Source: Clostridia bacterium
Lineage (GTDB): Bacteria > Bacillota > Clostridia > Oscillospirales > Acutalibacteraceae
Direction: 5' to 3'
Assembly (NCBI GenBank): GCA_017416485.1
Contig: JAFQCH010000002.1
Coordinates: forward strand, 1 to 35,176
DNA: 35,176 nucleotides
Shown here one piece after another: positions 1-6,445 of the stretch. The notes under the pieces were generated by a model. The model was not told the origin of the DNA and did no database searches. It was given only the letters and a program-made list of their open reading frames with translations. Both the position numbers and the translations under genes were made by a program. Within the stretch, counting starts at the first letter, position 1. Each line of letters starts with the position of its first letter.

Positions 1-73
1 AAGAAACAATCACATTAACAATATGCACAATTAACCGATTGGTGAACTGTACCGTAACAAAGGAGGCTTTTTA

Positions 74-805
74 ATGAGAAATTATAAGATTGAATTTGAA
101 AACAGAGTTGCTTTTATAAAATCTGTTCTCTGTGAGAGCGGCTTAAAAGGAATAGTTTACGGCAATAGTGGCGGTAAGGATTCCGCTTTGGTCGGTATTC
201 TCTGCAAAGCAGCTTGTGAAAACACGGTGGGTATTATCCTGCCGTGTACTTCAAGGAGAAATTACGATGAAGATTCAGCCGATGCCAAAGAGGTTGCTGC
301 AAGATATAATATTGAAACCCGTACCGTTGATCTGACACCCGTAAAAGAAGCAGAACTAAAAGCCCTTGACGGCGTTACTACTTTAAATGCGGCAGCACTT
401 TCCAATATAGCACCGAGACTTCGTATGCTTACCTTATATGCGGTTGCTGCCGCGGAAAACCGACTGGTTGCCGGTACAGGCAATAAAAGCGAAGCTTATG
501 TAGGTTACTTTACCAAGTGGGGCGACGGTGCTCACGATTTTAATCCCATTGCAGATCTCACCGTTACAGAGATATATGAATTTTTGCGCTATCTCGATGC
601 TCCGAAATGCGTTATAGAAAAAGCTCCATCCGCAGCACTTTTTGACGGACAGACCGATGAAACGGAAATGGGCGTAACATATGCCGAGCTTGACAGTTAT
701 CTTTCCGGCGGCGATATTCCTAAGGATAAGAAGATAATCGTTGAGCGTATGCACAAGACAAGCGAACATAAAAGGAAAGGAATTTCAGTTTATACATATA
801 AATAA
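74..805 (+). CDS. nadE: NH3-dependent NAD(+) synthetase
   Basis: This enzyme makes NAD from nicotinic acid adenine dinucleotide, ATP and ammonia, the last cytosolic step of NAD synthesis. The 243-residue protein is a single ATP-pyrophosphatase-type domain. The PP-loop SGGKDS lies at residues 32-37, followed by the family blocks GTGNKSE and FTKWGDGAHDFNPIADL. There is no N-terminal glutaminase domain, so free ammonia is the expected nitrogen donor. The ATG follows a strong AAAGGAGG site. A hairpin just after the stop separates it from the convergent gene on its right. It sits beside an integrative element whose left end is not visible, so it may be a chromosomal gene or NAD-supply cargo; the sequence does not decide between these. 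The family call is firm. Confidence 0.93.
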   Translation: MRNYKIEFENRVAFIKSVLCESGLKGIVYGNSGGKDSALVGILCKAACENTVGIILPCTSRRNYDEDSADAKEVAARYNIETRTVDLTPVKEAELKALDGVTTLNAAALSNIAPRLRMLTLYAVAAAENRLVAGTGNKSEAYVGYFTKWGDGAHDFNPIADLTVTEIYEFLRYLDAPKCVIEKAPSAALFDGQTDETEMGVTYAELDSYLSGGDIPKDKKIIVERMHKTSEHKRKGISVYTYK

Positions 806-812
806 AACATCA

Positions 813-856
813 AAGCTCCCCATTTCGGCTCAAAACCGATTCAGGGAGCTTTTTCC
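813..856. terminator. Shared terminator between nadE and the convergent hypothetical gene
   Basis: The arms AAGCTCCC (813-820) and GGGAGCTT (844-851) enclose an inner TCGG/CCGA pairing and are followed by TTTTT on the plus strand. On the minus strand the hairpin is followed by a T-rich stretch as well. It can therefore stop transcription from nadE and from the leftward operon ending at 858. Confidence 0.75.
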
Positions 857-857
857 G

Positions 858-1715
858 TTATAGATTAATCCTCACCGCTGACACACCGCCCATTTCAGGC
901 TTTTTCTCCATAAAACCTTCAGGTATCTTATTTTCATAGCTTTCCATGTATGTTGCTGAACCGAGATAAGCAGAGATGTTCGTCCTCGGCATAATAACCC
1001 AATCAGAGTCAGGTTCTTTGTTTGCGATATAGTATTCGGCAAGAGTAATCATAAGCCGTTCTGTTTTTCCATTTACACCGTAAGTCTTGATTTTTTGAAG
1101 AGCCTCATCTGAAAGCTCAACCGCCTCAGTACGAAGCGGACCGAGCACAAGAGCATCTGCAATAGCTGTATCAAAAAGCAACGGAAAGTCAGCAGAAGAC
1201 CTGTTATTGTATATCGAATACTGGTACTGTATCAGCTTATTAGCCCAAGTGACTTCAATAACTTTTAAGGTCTTCTTTTCGGCAAAACAGTGAAGCTTCT
1301 TTGTTACATTCTCTTTGTTCTTTTTGATGTAATCGGAAAGAGAATGCAAGTATCTATAATACCATCCTGCACCGTTTTCATCAACGATATTCGGAAACTT
1401 ACTGTGAAGCTCAGGGAATGATGTGTGAAAAGCTAACACTTTGTTTGATACTGTTTCATAAGGCAGACTGCACCAGGCACATAAAAAACGCCGTACTTCT
1501 TCTGTTCTTGCGTAAGGGTCATCAGTACGAAGTGTACCGTCAGCATTATGAAAAAGATAACCTCTTGCAAGAATGGTAAATATACGGTTGAAGCCCTTGT
1601 TCTGCTTAATCATTCTTACTGTAAATCTACCTATGAAAGCAGTTGACTGCTTGTTTTCCGCAAGGAAAACAGGAGTGTCTGTATATGCCTTGAATTCAAG
1701 CCATTCATTAGTCAT
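858..1715 (-). CDS. Hypothetical protein overlapping the polymerase-like gene
   Basis: I do not recognise this 285-residue protein. It is soluble-looking, with no signal peptide or membrane segment, and is rich in aromatic and charged residues (for example FLCAWCSLP and GAGWYYRYLHSLSDYIKK). Its start overlaps the last 8 bases of the upstream RdRP-like gene, and a purine-rich site (AAGGAAGGGAGA) lies inside that gene. The two should therefore be translationally coupled and may act together. A shared terminator follows the stop. It could be an accessory subunit or nucleic-acid-binding partner of the polymerase-like protein, but this rests only on gene order. Confidence 0.8.
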   Translation of the reverse strand: MTNEWLEFKAYTDTPVFLAENKQSTAFIGRFTVRMIKQNKGFNRIFTILARGYLFHNADGTLRTDDPYARTEEVRRFLCAWCSLPYETVSNKVLAFHTSFPELHSKFPNIVDENGAGWYYRYLHSLSDYIKKNKENVTKKLHCFAEKKTLKVIEVTWANKLIQYQYSIYNNRSSADFPLLFDTAIADALVLGPLRTEAVELSDEALQKIKTYGVNGKTERLMITLAEYYIANKEPDSDWVIMPRTNISAYLGSATYMESYENKIPEGFMEKKPEMGGVSAVRINL

Positions 1716-4700
1716 AGTTCATTTCTCCCTTCCTTGCAAATCTTGTTATGTGTCTGTAATAAGCATCGTAAAGGAAATCACGCTTACCGAGAGCTACAAT
1801 ATACTTTACCGAAGCATTGAAGGAAATAACATGAGTTTCTATTATCCTTGCAGCTTCTCTTGAAACAGTTTCACGGTAATTGCCTACAGGATTTCTGAGA
1901 TAGGCTTTTACCATCAATGTCAGCTCCTCGGAATCGTTGGGATACTGCATAGCCGAAGCATTTGCAGATATATTGTAGTTCCGTGTTTCGGTAATAATAT
2001 CGGGTAACAGTTTGTACCCGCCGAAACGGAAATCAGCAAAGATATCGTAATACTCTCTGTATTCTTCTTCGGGCAGATGCTTTATGAGAAAGGCATATCT
2101 TTCATTCTCTTTCATAAAGTGCCAATTCTCATTTCTTACTGCAAAGTATATTTCGTTTACTCTTTCTTCGGGCAGGTTGATGAATACTGCGGCAAGCTCA
2201 TCGGCTTCATAATCATTTTCCTTGTTCTGCATATACAGAATACGGTTAATATCATTGTGCTTTGCTTTTATCTTGCTTGCGGCTTTTCGTCTTGCCCGTA
2301 TTCTTTTAAGGCACTCTTCATAATCAGAGATTACTCTGCCTACATAATCAAGAATCTTCGGGTCAAGCTTTTTCTCCCAGCCGGGCTTGCTTGCAAAGGT
2401 GAAGAGCTGACTCGCATCAGCCTGATGAATTTTCGCCCTTGGTGTATGCTTTTTCATTTCTCTTGCAAAATACGGGAGTTTTTCAAGGTTAGAGCTGACT
2501 TCATCCCAATTCTTACCTTCAAAGAATTTCTTAAAGCGTTCATCAAAGGTAGGGTCGTACCAACGGCGCTTGCCCTCTGCTTTTTCAATAATAGCCTTGT
2601 ATTTAAGGAAGGATGATCTTTCTGCTTTGTTGGTTTCAAGATATTCTGTCAGATCAGGCTTGATACCACTTTTGGCTGAGTCTATCTCAAGACCGGTTAA
2701 TATTTCAAGAACTTCCGTTTCCTTTCGGTATTGCTCCTTCTTTTCATCATCGGTGTTTTCGTCATAGGCTATTATACTTCTGTCAAGAGCTGCATTTGAA
2801 ATCTGACCGACACGGGATGAGAATGTGTTTCGTATTGTTTCAAAGCGTTTGTACCAATCGTTTGCATCTGCAATGATTGGCTCTGCGGACGGTATGCTTA
2901 ATAAAGGCAGATTACCGCCGAGTGAATAATCACCCTCACTGTAGTTATTTGCAATACAAGATGTAAGCTTCGGCTCGGCAACTGTTTTAATCATATCACC
3001 GTCAAAATCTGCACCGCCAAGTCTTTCGGCAAGGAGTGATACAGAGTTTACCATAATTACATCCGTAAGACCTGAAAGGTACTTTTCTCTGTAAGTGCCG
3101 ATATTCTTTAACGGCTTAACAAGAGCTTCTTCGTTTCTTGCAATATGGGGATTACGAAGAAGAGCGTATATATCCTGCTGAGAATATACAGCACCGGGAG
3201 CATAAAACTCATTTGTATCAAGGAATTCATTCTTTATGTCCGAGTAGATATCAGGTCTTCCACCGTTATCTTTGATAAGCTCATAGAATAGCTCCATAAT
3301 ATCAGCCGCAAAGAAACGGTTGTCACCGTCAACAAGTAATCTGCCTATTGAGTAATCTTTAAGCAGGCTCTCTGCCGCATCGTCAAGCTGACGGACAAAA
3401 TACGGCTCATTGATAAACTTTGGATTTCTTTTCAACAGTTCTGCAAGATGATAGCTTCGGCTCTTTCTGCCAAATGTCCATTCATCAGCCTTATCGGTAA
3501 AGTACCTTATACGGGCATCAGTATCACTGCGAAGGTCATAATATCTCTGTTCGGTTGGTTTTGTCAGCCACATTCTTTCATCTTCAGAGGGAGAATGTTC
3601 CCAACCCAAAGGTAAATCATCGGGTCTGAATTCCGATGAAAGCATTTTAACGGTATTAAGAAACTGATAGTTAAGCTCGGTTGTGTCCTCAGCTTCTGTC
3701 TTGCTGACATTGGTGATGTATATGGTGTGCTCATAAGCACGGCAGAGCTGCACATATGTCTGCCAAGAAATATTATATTGCTTAAGCCATTTGTAGCCCT
3801 TGAACTGACTTTCTGTAAGTATCATACAAAGGCTGTCCGCATTGTGCTTCCTTCCCCATATATCGGTTATTGCATCAATGCCTGCTTCTTTGAACAAGGT
3901 TTTGAAATCGGTTTTATGTACCATTCCCTTGATATATGGCATACGAATCTGAAAAGAGGAATGTTCTTTTTTACTGCCTATTTTACTGTCAAGCTCACGG
4001 GCAAACTCAGGTGAAATCAGTCCCATACCGTCAAAACATGTGGTTTCAATATCACCTGTGCATTCTGTTCTTTCATATTTTCTTATACTGCCTTCACCCG
4101 TAACATCCTTAACCGTTACATAAGAAACATCTTTTGTAATATGCTTCGGGTTGGGTACAATAGCAACATTTTCAAGAAAATACTTATCATCAGGCTCAAC
4201 CCTGATACCTGACGAAAATAAAAGACCGTTATATGCGTAAAGCTTTGAAAGCTCGCAAACATCAATTTTTAAGTTAAGTGTTATTCTGCGTGTAATTTCA
4301 ACATAGAGGTCATCACGGACAAAGGAGAGCTTTGCATTTCTGCTCATAGAGGCAGAACGCTCAAAGGCAAGATATTTATGCTGACCGATTCCAAGGTCAA
4401 GAGTAATACCTTCAGGGCGGAACATTGACTCAGCCTTTTTCTGTCTTAATGCGTTTTTAGGATACTCTGCACTTCGGTCAAATATACCTGCGAAATCAAG
4501 ATAGATAATTGCATCGTACAAATCATCAATTATCAGCTCGTCATCTTTAGGTGAATAACCGTCTCTGTGAAGCATTGACATCAGCTGATAGAAAACGGCA
4601 TTATCATCCTGATAGGTATCGCCGTGATTTAATAAGGCACTTGCGGTTTCCACTCTGTTGAGATTGAAGGAGTATATATCCTCGCCAACAGGCTTGGCAT

Positions 4701-4755
4701 AAGCAAGAATCGCCTTTGCGGACAGTATGGGTATTTTATATCTTACGCCGGTCAT
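1708..4755 (-). CDS. Two-barrel (QDE-1/RdRP/YonO-like) RNA polymerase-like protein of a mobile element
   Basis: This is a protein of about 1015 residues. Residues 580-588 read GGADFDGDM, the metal-binding DxDGD loop of two-barrel RNA polymerases (QDE-1 has GGDYDGDM); the catalytic aspartates would be D583, D585 and D587. More of the cellular-RdRP layout surrounds it: RNP at 534-536, LTDVI at 563-567, EPKL at 594-597, SRVGQISNAALD at 647-658 and EIDSAKSG at 690-697, which resembles the avDfaKtG block of eukaryotic RdRPs. Family knowledge: QDE-1 is an RNA- and DNA-dependent RNA polymerase, and YonO transcribes phage late genes. Its role here is inferred: element-specific transcription, primer or second-strand synthesis, or RNA copying. 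I place the start at ATG 4755, after AGGAGGTG and a strong promoter. An in-frame extension to 4929 is upstream of that promoter and is rejected. No canonical multi-subunit polymerase features are visible. Confidence 0.75.
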   Translation of the reverse strand: MTGVRYKIPILSAKAILAYAKPVGEDIYSFNLNRVETASALLNHGDTYQDDNAVFYQLMSMLHRDGYSPKDDELIIDDLYDAIIYLDFAGIFDRSAEYPKNALRQKKAESMFRPEGITLDLGIGQHKYLAFERSASMSRNAKLSFVRDDLYVEITRRITLNLKIDVCELSKLYAYNGLLFSSGIRVEPDDKYFLENVAIVPNPKHITKDVSYVTVKDVTGEGSIRKYERTECTGDIETTCFDGMGLISPEFARELDSKIGSKKEHSSFQIRMPYIKGMVHKTDFKTLFKEAGIDAITDIWGRKHNADSLCMILTESQFKGYKWLKQYNISWQTYVQLCRAYEHTIYITNVSKTEAEDTTELNYQFLNTVKMLSSEFRPDDLPLGWEHSPSEDERMWLTKPTEQRYYDLRSDTDARIRYFTDKADEWTFGRKSRSYHLAELLKRNPKFINEPYFVRQLDDAAESLLKDYSIGRLLVDGDNRFFAADIMELFYELIKDNGGRPDIYSDIKNEFLDTNEFYAPGAVYSQQDIYALLRNPHIARNEEALVKPLKNIGTYREKYLSGLTDVIMVNSVSLLAERLGGADFDGDMIKTVAEPKLTSCIANNYSEGDYSLGGNLPLLSIPSAEPIIADANDWYKRFETIRNTFSSRVGQISNAALDRSIIAYDENTDDEKKEQYRKETEVLEILTGLEIDSAKSGIKPDLTEYLETNKAERSSFLKYKAIIEKAEGKRRWYDPTFDERFKKFFEGKNWDEVSSNLEKLPYFAREMKKHTPRAKIHQADASQLFTFASKPGWEKKLDPKILDYVGRVISDYEECLKRIRARRKAASKIKAKHNDINRILYMQNKENDYEADELAAVFINLPEERVNEIYFAVRNENWHFMKENERYAFLIKHLPEEEYREYYDIFADFRFGGYKLLPDIITETRNYNISANASAMQYPNDSEELTLMVKAYLRNPVGNYRETVSREAARIIETHVISFNASVKYIVALGKRDFLYDAYYRHITRFARKGEMNYD

Positions 4756-4760
4756 AGCTT

Positions 4761-4812
4761 CACCTCCTGAAATGATTATCACAAGTATACTACAACGGTA
4801 CATAAATTTCAA
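4761..4812 (-). promoter_or_regulatory. Promoter and ribosome site of the polymerase-like operon
   Basis: On the minus strand, TTGAAA (4807-4812) and TATACT (4784-4789) are separated by exactly 17 bases. AGGAGGTG follows at 4761-4768, six bases before ATG 4755. This fixes the start codon and shows that the host sigma-A polymerase can transcribe the operon. Confidence 0.82.
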
Positions 4813-4818
4813 TATTTT

Positions 4819-4846
4819 GGTATATGAATACTGCGTCACATTTTTT
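4819..4846 (+). repeat. 28-bp direct repeat, copy 1
   Basis: The sequence is identical to 5699-5726 (it begins GGTATATGAATACTGCG and ends CACATTTTTT). This copy sits just upstream of the -35 box of the polymerase-like operon. The two copies bracket the acetyltransferase gene. Confidence 0.9.
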
Positions 4847-4854
4847 GAAGAGCA

Positions 4855-4886
4855 TACAAAAACTGCCCTCACGAGGAGAGCAGTTT
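4855..4886 (-). terminator. Terminator of the acetyltransferase gene
   Basis: On the minus strand AAACTGC (4880-4886) pairs with GCAGTTT (4860-4866), and a second CTC/GAG stem lies inside. It is followed by TTTTTG. It lies 40 bases past the stop of the leftward acetyltransferase gene. Confidence 0.75.
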
Positions 4887-4925
4887 GGAAAATGTTGAAC
4901 TTAACAAATTGGAAAACGGTTAGAC

Positions 4926-5567
4926 TCAATTGAATTCTGCAATTTTTTCTTCAAGTTTCTGAACAAACTGACCGACAAAATAACCGTCAATGAATCGGTG
5001 GTTTACGTCAAGAGTCATATTGATAATGTACTTGCCGTTCTGCTCAGTATATTTACCCCAAACAAGAATAGGTGCAGTATCATCCTTAAGCTTCGGGTCG
5101 GTATAATCACGCTCGTTTGAACACATTGTAATATCCGCCCAAGGGATGCACGAAAAAACAATCTGCGATTCTCTTAAGCCGCAGAGGGAATGTACCGATA
5201 ACGGATTGTTTTCACTTTCCTTGCGTGCATTTGTTGCAAATTCAATAATATCTCCGTCGCAGGGAAGTGATACCATATGAAAGCTTGTTGCACCCTTCTT
5301 TAGATCGGTGAAGCAAGGTACACGGCGGTCAATTTTAAATACCTTATTATCTTCAGTTTCAAGAAGAAATTCATCTGTTTCATTTATTGACTGTGTACAT
5401 AAATATATGAGTGAATAATAGAAAGATATTTTGTTTTTTCTTGTAAATGCAAGCAGATTGGTTACATCAATATTAAATGCTACGCAGTAATGCGGAGTTG
5501 CAATGTTTGAATAAAACTCAAAATGTTCTTTTCTATCCCAAGTGTTTATATCAATTTCTTTTCTCAT
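4926..5567 (-). CDS. CatA-like chloramphenicol/O-acetyltransferase
   Basis: This 213-residue protein matches the usual length of type A chloramphenicol acetyltransferases, cytosolic trimers that transfer acetyl from acetyl-CoA to a hydroxyl. The C-terminal active-site block is VNHRFIDGYFVGQF, with catalytic H190 and structural D194 spaced as in HHAVCDG; the residue before the catalytic histidine is Asn rather than His. IPWADITM (141-148) matches the family's PW-x-x-F/I-T block. The N-terminal half has the typical NTWDRKEHFEFY opening. It has its own promoter and terminator, and 28-bp direct repeats bracket it, so it looks like an independent cassette in the element. It may give chloramphenicol resistance, but many relatives of this type have unknown substrates. 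Confidence 0.85.
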   Translation of the reverse strand: MRKEIDINTWDRKEHFEFYSNIATPHYCVAFNIDVTNLLAFTRKNKISFYYSLIYLCTQSINETDEFLLETEDNKVFKIDRRVPCFTDLKKGATSFHMVSLPCDGDIIEFATNARKESENNPLSVHSLCGLRESQIVFSCIPWADITMCSNERDYTDPKLKDDTAPILVWGKYTEQNGKYIINMTLDVNHRFIDGYFVGQFVQKLEEKIAEFN

Positions 5568-5572
5568 ACAAT

Positions 5573-5632
5573 CATCTCCGTAAAAACTAATTTGCTTACA
5601 TCATTATATCACAAGCACATCACAAATTTCAA
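5573..5632 (-). promoter_or_regulatory. Promoter and ribosome site of the acetyltransferase gene
   Basis: On the minus strand, TTGAAA (5627-5632) and TATAAT (5603-5608) are 18 bases apart. CGGAGATG at 5573-5580 is the ribosome site for ATG 5567. The -35 side resembles that of the polymerase-like operon (TTGAAATTT followed by RTG). Confidence 0.8.
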
Positions 5633-5644
5633 TCTGTTTAAATA

Positions 5645-5678
5645 CACCTGTTACTTCAAAAGTAGCAGGTGCTTTTTT
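5645..5678 (+). terminator. Rho-independent hairpin with no upstream rightward gene
   Basis: CACCTGTTACTT (5645-5656) pairs with AGTAGCAGGTG (5661-5671) and is followed by CTTTTTT. It is oriented for rightward transcription, but no rightward gene precedes it closely. It may insulate the mobilization operon, or be the remnant of the cassette's former surroundings. Confidence 0.7.
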
Positions 5679-5698
5679 ATGCCGAAACTATGAATTTG

Positions 5699-5726
5699 GG
5701 TATATGAATACTGCGTCACATTTTTT
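5699..5726 (+). repeat. 28-bp direct repeat, copy 2
   Basis: Identical to 4819-4846 and in the same orientation. In this copy the repeat's TACTGCG is completed by a downstream CGCAGTA, making an inverted repeat (about 5710-5733) that copy 1 lacks. It lies about 40 bases upstream of the first gene of the rightward operon. Confidence 0.9.
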
Positions 5727-5766
5727 CGCAGTACAACTAAAATTTTTAAGAAAGGAGGAACCCTTC

Positions 5767-6162
5767 ATGCAAAAACTCAACCTTACCCTTAAGCAGTTTG
5801 CAGAAATCAAGACAATGATTAAAAGCCGATGCAGTAACTGTTATCAGGGCAACTGTCTTCTGCTTGATGACGGTGACACTCACACTTGTCCGCAGCTCAT
5901 AACACCGAGCCATATTATCTGCAGATATTTTCTTGACTGTGTGTTGCCGAGTGATAAAGCCCTTATGAAAAGCGTCACAGGTCAGACACCTGCCGAAACG
6001 ATTGTATGTGCATTGTGTGGCAGTAAAACAGAGAGAACGGGCAGAAATCAAAAATTCTGTCCCGACTGTGCAAAGAAGAAACAGAGACAGAGAAACGCAG
6101 AATATATGTCTGCAAAAAGGTCTCGGGTGGATGTTTATGATGTCCTGAAGCCGCCAAAATAA
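5767..6162 (+). CDS. Cys_rich_VLP family protein with C-terminal zinc ribbon
   Basis: This is a 131-residue cysteine-rich protein. The N-terminal two thirds match the Cys_rich_VLP pattern of Firmicute mobile elements: LTLKQFAEIKTMIKSRCSNC, GNCLLLDD, CPQ, an IICRYF block, then the VLP signature in CVLPSDKAL. The C-terminus holds CALCGSKTERTGRNQKFCPDC, a CxxC-CxxC zinc ribbon, then a basic KKKQRQRNAEYM stretch suited to nucleic-acid binding. ATG 5767 is chosen because AAAGGAGGAA precedes it by six bases; a longer in-frame start at 5704 lies inside the 28-bp repeat and has no ribosome site. It opens the mobilization operon. The molecular role of the family is unknown. Confidence 0.85.
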   Translation: MQKLNLTLKQFAEIKTMIKSRCSNCYQGNCLLLDDGDTHTCPQLITPSHIICRYFLDCVLPSDKALMKSVTGQTPAETIVCALCGSKTERTGRNQKFCPDCAKKKQRQRNAEYMSAKRSRVDVYDVLKPPK

Positions 6163-6445
6163 AGGCTTAAAAACGGTGGAATGCCTATGGCAATATACTT
6201 TTATGTTGTTGCGTTTTAAAACATCCACACAAACAACAAACATTATACAACAAAAATCTTAAACCCGAACAAACGAACAAACCGATATGAAGCCCTATGC
6301 TATTGCCTTGTATCGTTCGTATTTGTAGCGAACAGTGTCGCACATTGTACGGATACAGACCGAACACTAAAGCCTTTATGTTAATTGGGTGCTTGCAATG
6401 TCTGTACGGATGTTCGGAAAATAAATCCATTAATGAGGTGAAAAT
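6163..6445 (+). other. Noncoding leader between the Cys_rich_VLP and ATPase genes
   Basis: I see no gene in this 283-base stretch. It contains a direct repeat TGTACGGAT (6346-6354 and 6403-6411), a wide inverted repeat CCGAACA/TGTTCGG (6360-6366 and 6411-6417), and a GTTCG/CGAAC hairpin around 6316-6332. It could be a structured leader or a replication origin region ahead of the helicase-like ATPase. The evidence is weak. Confidence 0.35.

Noticed and set aside
1708..4755. Reading the DFDGD protein as a fragment of the host RNA polymerase beta' subunit
   Set aside because: The surrounding motifs follow the single-chain RdRP/QDE-1 layout, the usual rpoC landmarks are absent, and the gene is complete with its own promoter.
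4756..4929. N-terminal extension of the polymerase-like gene by 58 codons
   Set aside because: It runs through the promoter and ribosome site of the gene; the internal ATG at 4755 has AGGAGGTG at proper distance.
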